Shown here in pieces: positions 27,205-37,229 of a stretch of 64,000 nt of DNA. The DNA is taken from positions 434,001-498,000 of the forward strand of contig NZ_FTMG01000003.1 of NCBI RefSeq assembly GCF_900155965.1, in the 5' to 3' direction. The position numbers and the translations under genes were made by a program. Origin of the DNA: Mucilaginibacter lappiensis (GTDB taxonomy: Bacteria > Bacteroidota > Bacteroidia > Sphingobacteriales > Sphingobacteriaceae). Position 1 is the first letter of the stretch; each line of letters starts with the position of its first letter. Under the pieces are notes generated by a model. It did no database searches. It was not told the DNA's origin and worked only from the letters and a program-made list of their open reading frames with translations.

Positions 27205-28494
27205 CTAATAAAAACTAATCCATGCCCGGGCATCAGTAGCATTAACTAAGTCATAAGTTTTGGGGCCAGTTGCGATAACATAGTAACCATTTGGATCAAA
27301 AAACTTATCAGAAGTTGCCTTTACAATTGGCGCTATAGCAGCTGGTGCGGTTCCGAATGATCCAAAATTGTTAAATACTATTTTTCCATTGGCAGGAAAC
27401 GATGCAACAGGAGCAGGCCCGTAGGCCCCATAAGCATTATTAGAAATAAACCCAAGCCTGCTATATGTCGGCCGATAGGCAGGATAAAATAATAAAAAAC
27501 CAAAATTTGGTATAGTGCTTACCTTATAGGCATCTGAAACATTATCCACAGTAAAGCCGGTATTTGAAGACCAATATGCTCCATTTGATGGTTTATTGAA
27601 AAATGTAGCAGCAGCAGTTAAATCATATTTCAAAGGTGCAATAGCCTCTTTTATTTGTATAGCATTACTATTTACCGTTAGATTGACCGTATGATTAACT
27701 GCATCACCAGTTATTTTTTCTATGGTTGTTATTGACGTTTTGCCGACTAAAAGAGGGGTACTCAGTACAATGTTATTAGTTGTACCGTCAATATAAAAGT
27801 TACTGGAAACTGTTTTAAAATTTGTGTTACCATCCAGATAAGAAAGACTTAGTATTTTATTTACTTTATCAATATTGAGTTCGCAATCTATGCCACCTAT
27901 TGTTATTCTTTTAAAATAAGTTCGTAGTACGCTCAGTTTATCAAACACAATTGAGGTACCTGTTGTAAAAGAGGTGTATTCGGCTGCTGTCGCAGCTTTT
28001 ACCAAGGTCAGTTTGCTTCCATTTTTATTGCCTATCAGGGTTATGGTATCACCGCTCATTTTATCAAACGAAAACTCAAAATCGGAAGAATAGCCCGAAC
28101 CCTGATTACCGCCAGGTAAAGCTGGTGTAGGGTCTGAAAGCAGATGTATATAGGAGTAAGTATCAAACACTAATGATGGCGCTAGTAGTTGTTTTATACT
28201 ATAGGCGCTTTGCACTGCGGTAGTTGATGTTTCAGCATCTATATCAGAAAGCATGGTTGTTCTGTTGTCGGCTCCAAACTTTATGGAAAATAAATATATG
28301 CCGCCACCATTGGGATATAAAATAGCTTTCCAGCCATTTGGGGCACTGGTTAATTGCGTCTGGTACTTGCTGAGCGCTGCTGTGCTTCGCTCGGTAGGTG
28401 TTTTGCCAAAATAGTCGGGATCATTTTTTTTACATGCCGATAAACTTGTTATCAGCAGTAATAATAAATATGCCGGGTAAATATATCTTTTCAT
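27205..28494 (-). CDS. DUF4302-type surface lipoprotein
   Basis: A 429-aa protein with a lipobox (LLLLITSLSACKKNDP). After the anchor come 'KTPTERSTAALSKYQTQLTSAPNGWKAILYPNGGGIYLFSIKF', the N-terminal pattern of DUF4302 proteins, which are found almost only in Bacteroidota SusCD-type loci beside zinc metallohydrolase lipoproteins. It is the last gene of the operon SusC-SusD-metallohydrolase-DUF4302. It is likely a surface accessory protein that handles the imported substrate; its activity is unknown. Confidence 0.8.
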   Translation of the reverse strand: MKRYIYPAYLLLLLITSLSACKKNDPDYFGKTPTERSTAALSKYQTQLTSAPNGWKAILYPNGGGIYLFSIKFGADNRTTMLSDIDAETSTTAVQSAYSIKQLLAPSLVFDTYSYIHLLSDPTPALPGGNQGSGYSSDFEFSFDKMSGDTITLIGNKNGSKLTLVKAATAAEYTSFTTGTSIVFDKLSVLRTYFKRITIGGIDCELNIDKVNKILSLSYLDGNTNFKTVSSNFYIDGTTNNIVLSTPLLVGKTSITTIEKITGDAVNHTVNLTVNSNAIQIKEAIAPLKYDLTAAATFFNKPSNGAYWSSNTGFTVDNVSDAYKVSTIPNFGFLLFYPAYRPTYSRLGFISNNAYGAYGPAPVASFPANGKIVFNNFGSFGTAPAAIAPIVKATSDKFFDPNGYYVIATGPKTYDLVNATDARAWISFY

Positions 28495-28561
28495 TGTATG
28501 TCTTAATTAGTTTATTTTACATTATACTCAACGCTTTGCGCGTCATTAAACCGGTTATCAT

Positions 28562-29464
28562 CTAATTATTGCTTATGGTGGCAATAGAGGCATGTACCCG
28601 TGTTTGTAAACTGTAAAAATCAATGTTGAAATTCTTCTTAAAATAATCTACCACAATGGCTTCTTTTTGCCTCATTTTGGCAATGCCCGCAGCATAAGCC
28701 GGATCGGGGATAAGCCGTTTCTTAGCCGGATCTGTTGGATCAATAATGGTTTTGTTCAAATAAGCCTCGTATCCATCCTTACCCCAAGTAAGCATCCATG
28801 AAACCATTTCGGCAATATCCTCTGTATATTTATCCCTTGCATATGCCGAAATAAAGCCCAATTGCAATGGAATCTCCTTGGCGGTGGCCCAGTTTCCGCT
28901 GTAATCCCCGGCAGATACCTTGGCATACTCAACAGGTATCACCTTTTTCTGGTTAAGGATATGGGTAAATTCATGGTTAATAACATGCACCAATTGTGTT
29001 ACTGCGCCCTCATCTGTTAAATCTGTACCATTAACATTGGTCAATAAAATAGTGAGCCCTCCTGAAGCTTCACCCAGTACCTCGGTACCATCGGTATTTA
29101 TTTCGGCACTTCCGGACAGGATCATTTGTTTGGGTGTATATATTTTCATGAATACATCGCTGCCGGTTTCGGCATTGTATGGATCAAGCCATGCTTTTTT
29201 AACGCCCTCCATAAAAGGCATGATGTTAGTTTCCTGGGGTGGTACCAAAATATATTGCTGGTCAAATAATGATTGATCCCATTTGTATTTAACTTCAATG
29301 TTATAGGGCTTTACAAACTGATCATTTAAATAAGTGTCAATAGCTGTTTTACCGGCAGTTTCGTTTCCTAAATAATTATCTTGCAATACCAGTTTATTAT
29401 CCTTTTTACACGAAAAGAGAAATATCGCGAGCAAAAAAAGGACTAAGTATTTTCTGTCTTTCAT
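28562..29464 (-). CDS. SusCD-associated zinc metallohydrolase lipoprotein
   Basis: A 300-aa lipoprotein (LFLLAIFLFSCKKDNK) with a zinc motif in 'LVHVINHEFTHILNQKK' (HExxH type: H-E-F-T-H) and a downstream 'YTEDIAEMVSWML' that may supply the third ligand. This is the family described as substrate-import-associated zinc metallohydrolase lipoprotein, always beside a TonB-dependent SusC-type transporter. It sits on the cell surface and probably cuts a protein or peptide substrate before import. It is encoded between SusD and the DUF4302 protein. Confidence 0.85.
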   Translation of the reverse strand: MKDRKYLVLFLLAIFLFSCKKDNKLVLQDNYLGNETAGKTAIDTYLNDQFVKPYNIEVKYKWDQSLFDQQYILVPPQETNIMPFMEGVKKAWLDPYNAETGSDVFMKIYTPKQMILSGSAEINTDGTEVLGEASGGLTILLTNVNGTDLTDEGAVTQLVHVINHEFTHILNQKKVIPVEYAKVSAGDYSGNWATAKEIPLQLGFISAYARDKYTEDIAEMVSWMLTWGKDGYEAYLNKTIIDPTDPAKKRLIPDPAYAAGIAKMRQKEAIVVDYFKKNFNIDFYSLQTRVHASIATISNN

Positions 29465-29543
29465 CTTAATACTATTGTTTATTAGAATTAAATATTGTTT
29501 AATGTTCTAAGCGTCATCATTAGATTACTCCTATTACCTAACA

Positions 29544-31112
29544 TTAACGCGGGTTAGGTGCAAGACCGGCCTGACTCTGCGAGGTTTGCGGAATTTGCAT
29601 TACCTTGCGCGGGTCGTCAGCTTTAAGGTCGTAGTGTTCTACTACATTGCCCGAATTATCAAGTATAGTATGTGTTACCGGCAGGTGGTATCTCAAAATA
29701 TCAAACCAGCGCATTCCTTCATCTACATATTCATATCTTTTTAAGTCAAGAATGGTGTTGATCAAGGCATCTTTGGTAGAACTTGTATTATAATATGCCA
29801 GGGCTTTTGCTATGGTAAGATTATTAGTACCAGGGTTATAATTATTAATAATTGTACTTAAATAAGTATTCAGACTGCTAACGGCTGCGTCATAATTACC
29901 TTGCATAACCAAAGCCTCGGCCCTGTTAAATAAAACCTCGCCGCTGCTCAATAAAGGAATATATATATAGGCGTTACCTATTTGGGTACTGCCTTGTACA
30001 TAGATAAAGTTTTCCAAGAATTTATTAAGCCCTTTCATTTGTCCGGATGCTCCATAACTTCTTATATCTACAGCCAGGGAGCCATTTACAATTCCTGGTA
30101 TTTTAACAATTGCAATTCTGATATTTGCGTTAAGACCATACCTGAAACCAGTCCAATCCCTGGCCCAGGTAGAGCCTGTAGTAGCCAGCAACAGGTTTGC
30201 CTTTTGGGTTGATTTTGTGTATATGGCCCGAAAATCCAGGTCGGTAATAGGTTTGTAAACTGTGTTCCAGGGCCTTAAATAATTAATGGTCGTACTACCC
30301 GGAAAAGCCAGGTCTGCTTGCTGAACCACTTTATCATACTGTTGTTTAAACAGGTAAAACCTGGCGGCAAAGGCATGGGCTGCCGTTGTTGTAAACCGGA
30401 AAGCTGGTACCTGGTAAGCATTATCGTCCAGTAATGGTATACCTGCCAGTATATCCTTCTCAATCATGTCGTAAACATAGGCTACCGTTTTACGATCATA
30501 TTTTTTAAGTAATTGGGTTTCTGGCTCCGTTACATAAGGTATTCCCGGGTCGGTAGCCGCAGTAGCAGGGTTATAAGTTTTGGCATAAAGCGATACCAGC
30601 ATAAAATGCGCGTAAGCCCGGGCCAGCAGAGCCTCGCCTTTATAGGCTTGATAGGGCAGCGGGTTTGCCGCTTTATTACAGGCTTCTAGCGCCTGGTTAG
30701 CAGCAGCTATCGCATTATAACACCCCAACCAGTAATTATCTGATGATCCTGAAATATTTGAAGGATAATCAATGTACTTGTAGGCATTTTCATTTATAAG
30801 CGGATCAAGTGAACCCTGGGTGGCATAGCCTCTGTCGCCGCTATTATCAGACAGCGATTCGCAAAAACTGATGTAGTCAGCTGCAGGATATGCAGAGGTA
30901 AGTAACTGCGACACTTTGGTTGGGTTATCCAATGTGGTACGGTTATCGGGTTGTTTATCCAGGTATTTATTACATGATGCTAATATCATGGTGCTTACCA
31001 ATGCAACAATGAGCACAGGCAAACTTCTCATCGACATATTGCCACTTGCTTTTGATAACGCAGCAGCGGCGGTTCTATGAGCTGTTATATATTGTTTTAA
31101 AACTAATTTCAT
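29544..31112 (-). CDS. RagB/SusD-family surface binding lipoprotein
   Basis: A 522-aa protein with a lipobox (LVSTMILASCNKYLDKQPDN), then the SusD pattern: 'YWLGCYNAIAAANQALEAC', 'GEALLARAYAHFMLVSLYAKTY' (TPR-like helix), and a C-terminal 'KDALINTILDLKRYEYVDEGMRWFDILRYHLPV'. SusD lids the SusC channel and captures the substrate. The start at 31112 lies 18 bp after the SusC stop; the ATG at 31037 would give a shorter signal peptide and is a real alternative. Confidence 0.92.
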   Translation of the reverse strand: MKLVLKQYITAHRTAAAALSKASGNMSMRSLPVLIVALVSTMILASCNKYLDKQPDNRTTLDNPTKVSQLLTSAYPAADYISFCESLSDNSGDRGYATQGSLDPLINENAYKYIDYPSNISGSSDNYWLGCYNAIAAANQALEACNKAANPLPYQAYKGEALLARAYAHFMLVSLYAKTYNPATAATDPGIPYVTEPETQLLKKYDRKTVAYVYDMIEKDILAGIPLLDDNAYQVPAFRFTTTAAHAFAARFYLFKQQYDKVVQQADLAFPGSTTINYLRPWNTVYKPITDLDFRAIYTKSTQKANLLLATTGSTWARDWTGFRYGLNANIRIAIVKIPGIVNGSLAVDIRSYGASGQMKGLNKFLENFIYVQGSTQIGNAYIYIPLLSSGEVLFNRAEALVMQGNYDAAVSSLNTYLSTIINNYNPGTNNLTIAKALAYYNTSSTKDALINTILDLKRYEYVDEGMRWFDILRYHLPVTHTILDNSGNVVEHYDLKADDPRKVMQIPQTSQSQAGLAPNPR

Positions 31113-31130
31113 AATGTTTGATGTGTCTTT

Positions 31131-34100
31131 TTAAAATCCAACTTTTAAAGAAAGTACCAATTGTTTTTGCAATGGCTGTGCTACCCCGCCGGCGTTAAAA
31201 AATTCAGGATCCTGTCCGTAAAGATTTTTATCAGCAAAAAGCAGCCACAGGTTTGTACCCGAGGCGGTAACCGAAGCGTTACTCATGCCTATCCGTTTGG
31301 CAAAATCAACAGGAAGCTGGTAGGTGAAAGCCACATATTTTACCCTGACAAAACCGCCATTTGCTACCCTTGCTGATGAAAAATTATAATTATTATAAGG
31401 GTGCGCATCCTGATTTACAGTGTAATAAGTTTCGGCATCAAGTATAGATGGTACATTGGTTTTTGTTTCATCGCCAGGCACTTCCCATCTGTTGTTAAAT
31501 TCTCTTGGAAAAGCATCCAGATCGCTGTACTTGGATTTAAATGCGGGGTTTAACCGTATTTTATTACCCGCCTGGTAGGTGAGCTGTACTGTTAACGAAA
31601 CAGGGCCGTAGCGGAAGTTATTGGTAAAACCACCCGTATAAGGCGGATCAACCGGGCCTTCGTATTTCAGGTACTTAGTTACGTTTGATTGTAAATTAAC
31701 AGCGTAGCCTGTTTGTCCGGCTTCGTTCACAAACTTCGGGATACCGGTGTAGTGATCGAGCCCCTTAAAATCAAGTGAGAACAGGGAGCTTACCGGGTAG
31801 CCTAACTGATTAGCCCCTGCAGGTGCCAGTTGATCAAAAATAATAGGGGTATTTTTATAATTTGTTATTTTATTGGTGTTGTAGCTAAATATAAAAGTTG
31901 ATTTCCATCCCCATTTTTTCTGCTTAATAATATCGCCACCAATGGTAAACTCATACCCATGCGAGCTAAGGTTGCCATAGTTTCCCTGTTTTATTTCCTG
32001 GCCACCTATCCCACTTGTACGGATGAACCCGATAAGGTCAAATCCCCTCTTGCGATACACATCGGCGGTAAGCGTAAGCCTTCCGTTAAAAAAGCTGGCA
32101 TCTACACCAATATTGCCCGAATATTGTTTTTCGAAGGTAAGATCGGAGTTTTGGAGATCTTTGATATAAATACCCGATTCAATATCCGAAGTATATTGTC
32201 TGAGTGTATTCTGAGTTTGCAAAACAACCGAAGAATTTGTTGCCACTCCCGGAGCAGCAGACAAGCCATAACTTGCCCGTAATTTAAGGAGACTGATGCT
32301 GGATACATTTTGCATAAAGTCTTCCTTATCTATATTCCAGGCACCGCTCAAGCTCCAGGTAGGCAGCCAGTGCAAGTTACTTCCTATTCCAAACTGGTTG
32401 GAACCGTCGTACCGTATCGAACCGGTTAGCGTGTAACGGTCATTATAGGTGTAATTTATATTTGAATAATACGATGCAAAACGATCATAGGTATAGCTCA
32501 TGCCAAAATATGGATCATTTTGCTCGGTCCCTTTCTTAATAATGCGTGAGTCCACCAAAACAGTGCCTCCATAATCATACTGATAGCCATAGCCATTGTT
32601 AAAGGCATTTTGTCGTTCGGCATATTTTATTTCCTGACCTAACAGGATATTAATGTTACTCTTTCCCAAATCTCTGACATAGGATAAATGATTCCTTACA
32701 TCATAACTTGATAATGAATTTTCTGTACGGTTATAAAGACCGCCTGACGGCAATACCACAACAGGCTCATTATTAGGAAAATCGGGATCTCTATATAGAA
32801 AACTATTACCCTGGGCTATAGTTGGGTTGATATAAGCCCGGTAGGCATTGGCCTGATTAGAGTTTTCATTTACCAGGTTTTCCTGGGTAGTTTTTACGTA
32901 TCTGAACGCTCCTAAAAGATCATATCTTAAATATTTGCTTATCTGATATGACAAATTGGTTTGCAGTTTAACATCCAAAGCAGTAAGCCTGATCTTGTTG
33001 TTCTGCAATTCATTAATAATATTAAAAGGGGCGTAATTGCGTGTAAAATACTCCAGGTTCCCCTGGCTATCGTATGGGGTGATAGCCCGGCTGGTAGTTA
33101 ATGCGAAATTATATGGATTAATATCAAAGCTTCGGGTTAACTGACCAAAAACCGGATCAGATGCACGGTTAATTGTGCCAGGTGCATCCTGTTGCCTTAA
33201 TGACGCCGTGGTTATGATGCCCACTTTAACCTTATCTGAAATGGTGTAATTATTTTGCGAGTTAACCGTGTACCGCTTTACCCTATCGGCTATGGTCCAT
33301 CCGTTGTCATTTAAAAAACTTACGGAGGTATAGGATTGCGCCTTATCAGAGCCGCCCGAAAAACTGAGCGCGTGCTCTTGCACTAAAGAATTACGGAACA
33401 GCACCTTGAACCAATTGGTATTGGCTTCTGCATAACGTTTTAAAAAAGCGTTGCGGGCATCGGGGGTATTTAATAAACCAAAGGTTTTTGTGGCAGGATC
33501 ATACTGTAACGCATCATACATTTTGCCATAAATACCCCGATCAGGATTATTGCCGATATCACCTACATTGAGCAACCCTTTTCCATACATTTCTGAGTAA
33601 ACGCTCATCTGTTCGGCCGAGTTCATAATGTTAAAGTTGCTGTAACTAGGGCGCAACGAAGAGCTAAAGTTACCAGTATAGCTTACCTGCAGAGGGCCTG
33701 CCTTGCCTTTTTTGGTATTAATAACCACTACCCCGTTCATGGCCCTGGCGCCATACAGCGAGGCTGCTGCCACGTCCTTTAAAATATAAATATCATCAAT
33801 ATCGTTAACGTTTAAACCGGCAACAGATGAACCGAGAAGCGTAGAAGCATCACCACTGGATAGTTGATCATTGGTAACATTGATTACATCCTCCAGCACA
33901 ACGCCATCTACAACCCATAAAGGTTTATTGGCTCCGGTAAGTGAAGTAACCCCTCTGATCCTGATTTTAGGAGCCGACCCGAATGTACCTGATACGTTTT
34001 GCACGGAAACACCCGCCACTTTACCCTCCAGCAAACGGCTCACATCAGTTGTACCGTTCATTTTTATATCCTCAGCCTTTAACCTGGCCGCGGCACCAGT

Positions 34101-34772
34101 AAATTTATTTTTATCAAGCGTTTGATATCCTGTTACTACTACCTCTTTTAAGCTGGCAGCATCTTCTTCCAGCCTGACATACAGTACTGGATTTTCTGTC
34201 GAAACCTCTATTTCTAACCGCTTATAACCCAGCATCGAAAACAGCAGTTTGGCCCCCTTGTGTACCCGGAGTGTAAACTGTCCGTTACCATCGGTTTGGG
34301 TTCCGTTATTTAAACCTTTTTCTGTGATGGTTACGCCCGTACTTTTCTCATCTTTACCATTTTGCCGTCGCAAAAGCACTGTACCCTTCACCGTAATTAG
34401 CTCATCCTGGACTAAAGGAGTATTGGATGTGACTATAATATTTTTACCAATAACTTTAAAGGTGAGGGAAAATTTATCGAAGCAGTCATGTAAAGCCTTT
34501 TCAATAGTAGCGTCTTTTAAACGGATACTGATAGTTTTATCTGCCAGTTCCTTTTCATTATAAAAAAAATGATAACCCGATTGGTCACTGACCAATCTCA
34601 GGACCTTTTCGAGCGGGGTATTGATTTCCCGCAGGTTGATCTGGCTGAATCCCTTGGCGCTCGTCTGAAGAAGGGTAATAACCATCATGAAGGTGGTTAA
34701 TTTCATAACTTTTAAAAATTTGCGAAAATACCATGCCTTCGGCACAGCAAGAATAAACGAATAAAAATTCAT
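31131..34772 (-). CDS. SusC/RagA TonB-dependent outer-membrane transporter with STN signalling domain
   Basis: A 1213-aa protein. In order: signal peptide (about residues 20-44, ending KGFSQ), STN domain ('LREINTPLEKVLRLVSDQSGYHFFYNEKELADKTISI'), carboxypeptidase-regulatory repeat ('GVTITEKGLNNGTQTDGNGQFTLRV'), TonB box region, plug ('LKEVVVTGYQTLDKNKFTGAAARL', 'IRGVTSLTGANKPLWVVDGVV') and a 22-strand barrel. The STN domain is the part that signals to FecR, and the fecR and sigma genes lie directly upstream. Together with SusD it imports an oligomeric substrate using TonB energy. Confidence 0.95.
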   Translation of the reverse strand: MNFYSFILAVPKAWYFRKFLKVMKLTTFMMVITLLQTSAKGFSQINLREINTPLEKVLRLVSDQSGYHFFYNEKELADKTISIRLKDATIEKALHDCFDKFSLTFKVIGKNIIVTSNTPLVQDELITVKGTVLLRRQNGKDEKSTGVTITEKGLNNGTQTDGNGQFTLRVHKGAKLLFSMLGYKRLEIEVSTENPVLYVRLEEDAASLKEVVVTGYQTLDKNKFTGAAARLKAEDIKMNGTTDVSRLLEGKVAGVSVQNVSGTFGSAPKIRIRGVTSLTGANKPLWVVDGVVLEDVINVTNDQLSSGDASTLLGSSVAGLNVNDIDDIYILKDVAAASLYGARAMNGVVVINTKKGKAGPLQVSYTGNFSSSLRPSYSNFNIMNSAEQMSVYSEMYGKGLLNVGDIGNNPDRGIYGKMYDALQYDPATKTFGLLNTPDARNAFLKRYAEANTNWFKVLFRNSLVQEHALSFSGGSDKAQSYTSVSFLNDNGWTIADRVKRYTVNSQNNYTISDKVKVGIITTASLRQQDAPGTINRASDPVFGQLTRSFDINPYNFALTTSRAITPYDSQGNLEYFTRNYAPFNIINELQNNKIRLTALDVKLQTNLSYQISKYLRYDLLGAFRYVKTTQENLVNENSNQANAYRAYINPTIAQGNSFLYRDPDFPNNEPVVVLPSGGLYNRTENSLSSYDVRNHLSYVRDLGKSNINILLGQEIKYAERQNAFNNGYGYQYDYGGTVLVDSRIIKKGTEQNDPYFGMSYTYDRFASYYSNINYTYNDRYTLTGSIRYDGSNQFGIGSNLHWLPTWSLSGAWNIDKEDFMQNVSSISLLKLRASYGLSAAPGVATNSSVVLQTQNTLRQYTSDIESGIYIKDLQNSDLTFEKQYSGNIGVDASFFNGRLTLTADVYRKRGFDLIGFIRTSGIGGQEIKQGNYGNLSSHGYEFTIGGDIIKQKKWGWKSTFIFSYNTNKITNYKNTPIIFDQLAPAGANQLGYPVSSLFSLDFKGLDHYTGIPKFVNEAGQTGYAVNLQSNVTKYLKYEGPVDPPYTGGFTNNFRYGPVSLTVQLTYQAGNKIRLNPAFKSKYSDLDAFPREFNNRWEVPGDETKTNVPSILDAETYYTVNQDAHPYNNYNFSSARVANGGFVRVKYVAFTYQLPVDFAKRIGMSNASVTASGTNLWLLFADKNLYGQDPEFFNAGGVAQPLQKQLVLSLKVGF

Positions 34773-34852
34773 TACATTTGTTTAGTTTGGGTTAATACAT
34801 GGAATAGCGAAACAATTCTTTTTCCCGTAAGGGAGGGTTAATCCAAATATTG

Positions 34853-34886
34853 CGCAGGAGTGCTCTAACACTTCTGCGTTTTTTTT
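34853..34886 (+). terminator. Plus-strand terminator in the susC leader
   Basis: CGCAGGAGTG (34853-34862) and CACTTCTGCG (34869-34878) pair with one mismatch around a 6-base loop, followed by eight Ts. The genes on both sides are on the minus strand, so this terminator has no plus-strand gene to serve and points to an antisense transcript over the susC start. Confidence 0.7.
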
Positions 34887-34957
34887 GATCACCTTTTAGG
34901 AGGTTTGGGTAGTTATTTTTCCATAATCTGTTTTTTAGTTTTTAATAAATTAATTGA

Positions 34958-36091
34958 TCATTCTGTAACCGTTATGGTTGTATCCTGGTTATTCTGTTTC
35001 ATTTTGAAGTGCACCTTTAAATAACTTAATATGTCAAGCACTTCCGACATATTAACATTCCTGGTAATTTCACCAGAAAATTCAACGTCAGGTATCTTGC
35101 CCTCATAATTCACATTTACATTATACCATCTGGAAAGTTGGCGCATCACAGTCTGTAAACTGGCTTTATGAAATTTAAACAATCCATTTTTCCAGGCTAC
35201 GGCCTCCGCCACATCGGCATTATCTGTAATTCTGAAACCCTGGCTTGTTGGCTGACTTGGAAATTGTGACTGCTGACCCGGTTTGAGGATGATGTTTTCT
35301 TTATTTCCACTGATCTTAACACTTCCTGCAATCAGAGTTACTTTGGTAAGCGGTTCATCAACATAACTATTTACATTAAACTGTGTGCCTAAATCTTCGA
35401 TAACCTGATTTCCGGCTACAATTCTAAAGGGTTTAGCAGCGTTGTGCACTACTTCGAAATAAGCTTCGCCGGTAATTTCAACTTTCCTTTCGTCGCCATT
35501 AAAAGCTACAGGGTATTTTATGGAAGAAGCCGCGTTAAGCCAAACTTTGGTGCCATCAGCCAGTACCAAACTGTATTGACCACCCCGCGGTGTACTGAGC
35601 GTGTTGTATAACATAGCAACCGTTGGGTCTTGTTTTTCAGAAGCGGTGTAAAGCACTTTTCCATCTGCTGTTCTGTCCACGGCTACGCCACCTTGCTCTG
35701 CCAACTTCCCAACCTGATTGGCCGACAGAACCATCTTTTTTCCATTTGCAAGCGTTAAAATCGCTTTATCACTTCCTGGCGGAACATTATACGTATATTT
35801 TTCTGCAGCCTGTGGTAAGTAGTGTTTATGCCATAAAAAATAGCCCCCTACTGATAAACAAAGTAATAAAACAGCAGCTGCCGAAGAAATCCAGGGGATC
35901 AAGGATTTGATTTTTCGTTGAGGTAAGGCTGTTTGAATAGAAAGTATCTCGGCTAATTGATCATTAGTCAGTTCGGGCAATTTTTGGAATTCAAATTCGC
36001 TGTACCAGGATTCAAGCAAGGTTTTTTCAGCTTCAGTACATTTTCCGGCGTTGTATCGGTGTAATAATTTTTTAAAATCCTCGATATTCAT
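34958..36091 (-). CDS. FecR-type anti-sigma factor
   Basis: A 377-aa protein. The N-terminal cytoplasmic sigma-binding domain ('FKKLLHRYNAGKCTEAEKTLLESWY') is followed by one membrane helix (about residues 64-87), a periplasmic FecR domain ('YNTLSTPRGGQYSLVLADGTKVWLNAASSIKYPVAF') and a C-terminal DUF4974 domain ('NGLFKFHKASLQTVMRQLSRWYNVNVNYEG') that contacts the STN domain of SusC. It holds the ECF sigma factor encoded just upstream until SusC binds its substrate. Confidence 0.93.
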   Translation of the reverse strand: MNIEDFKKLLHRYNAGKCTEAEKTLLESWYSEFEFQKLPELTNDQLAEILSIQTALPQRKIKSLIPWISSAAAVLLLCLSVGGYFLWHKHYLPQAAEKYTYNVPPGSDKAILTLANGKKMVLSANQVGKLAEQGGVAVDRTADGKVLYTASEKQDPTVAMLYNTLSTPRGGQYSLVLADGTKVWLNAASSIKYPVAFNGDERKVEITGEAYFEVVHNAAKPFRIVAGNQVIEDLGTQFNVNSYVDEPLTKVTLIAGSVKISGNKENIILKPGQQSQFPSQPTSQGFRITDNADVAEAVAWKNGLFKFHKASLQTVMRQLSRWYNVNVNYEGKIPDVEFSGEITRNVNMSEVLDILSYLKVHFKMKQNNQDTTITVTE

Positions 36092-36107
36092 TCCCTATTG
36101 GTGTAAA

Positions 36108-36130
36108 ATATAACTGTAAGACAGTTATAT
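36108..36130. repeat. Inverted repeat between sigma and fecR
   Basis: ATATAACTGT (36108-36117) and ACAGTTATAT (36121-36130) form a perfect 10-bp hairpin with a 3-base loop, 17 bp upstream of the fecR start. It may tune the sigma:FecR ratio as an attenuating stem or be a protein site; neither is shown. Confidence 0.4.
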
Positions 36131-36170
36131 CCCCACCCAGGGGCTAGTGGATTTAATAAAAATTTAACAT

Positions 36171-36734
36171 TTAGTATAAATTCAACAAAATACTAACCAT
36201 AATTAACAGTTCAAACTTAGGCCGTAGCGTTTTCAAGGCGCTTTTGATATGATTTTTTACGGTAAAAACAGAAATATTTAATTTATCCGCAATTTCTTTA
36301 TGGGAAAGGTTCCCTTTTCTGCTTAAAACAAAAACTTCCTTCATTTTTTCAGGAAGAGCATTAATCTCTTTATCTATAAGAGCTACCAGCTCTTTTTCCC
36401 GTATTAAAAAGTCGGTTAAATGATTTTCGTCTGCAATAAATTGTATAAACGAAGAAGCATATTTCGATTCAACCTTTTTATGTTCAATGTAATTTAATAT
36501 TTTATTACGAACAACGGTATACAAAAACCCGGCGAGATTCTTTGTATCAGGGATTTCATCTCGGTCTTTCCATAAAAAAGAGAAGGTTTCCTGTACTATA
36601 TCTTTCGCCTCTTCAAAATCTCCAAGCTTTTTATAAGCATGTATAAGTAAGATGCCTTTATAGCGACGATAAATTTCGGTATAAGCTCCCCGATCTCCTG
36701 ATCTAAGTAAGGTGATTAATTCAGTATCGTTCAA
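36171..36734 (-). CDS. ECF RNA polymerase sigma factor (Bacteroidetes FecI-like)
   Basis: A 187-aa protein with region 2 ('YKKLGDFEEAKDIVQETFSFLWKDR', 'NLAGFLYTVVRNKILNYIEHKK') and region 4 ('ALPEKMKEVFVLSRKGNLSHKEIADKLNISVFTVKNHIKSALKTLR'). It is the first gene of the Sus-type locus and is controlled by the adjacent FecR. It directs transcription of the susC-susD operon when released. Confidence 0.93.
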   Translation of the reverse strand: MNDTELITLLRSGDRGAYTEIYRRYKGILLIHAYKKLGDFEEAKDIVQETFSFLWKDRDEIPDTKNLAGFLYTVVRNKILNYIEHKKVESKYASSFIQFIADENHLTDFLIREKELVALIDKEINALPEKMKEVFVLSRKGNLSHKEIADKLNISVFTVKNHIKSALKTLRPKFELLIMVSILLNLY

Positions 36735-37229
36735 GGTTCTATATCATGCTATTCTTTAAAGGCTAATATAACTTATAAATCGATTTTAAAAAATTTATAG
36801 ATGGAAAAAGCTGATCAGGTTGACTGATTACCTTGTTAAACCGCCCCTCTTAAGATCATACTATGGGTTATTGGTGTGGGTTGCTTATAGGTGTACGTTT
36901 TATACAGGGATATCTGCAAGGGTAAGTAAGTAGCATATTTGTTAAAATTTATTTTCTAACTTGCCTACCGTTCTTTACATATACCATCAACCGAAAAAGG
37001 CATTACTAATTTTAAATTAACAGAAAATTTTGTTCTACCACCAGAACAGGGGGGCTATAAAACTGTTATAAACCAGTAGATTTGCCTATTCCGATTGGAC
37101 AATGCTTTTGCACTTGAAGTATTTAGTTTGACAGATGTTTATTTATCTCTCATGCTGGATACTTTCTTTTACCGGGTACTGTATTAGGAAGAATTTTTAA
37201 AGAAGAGATCATTTTTCGACCAATTTACC
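36735..37229. other. 495-bp divergent intergenic region, no gene seen
   Basis: This is AT-rich DNA between the sigma gene (leftward) and prpB (rightward), so it should hold both promoters. No clear Bacteroidota promoter (TTTG plus TAnnTTTG) or RNA structure was recognised. Confidence 0.4.
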
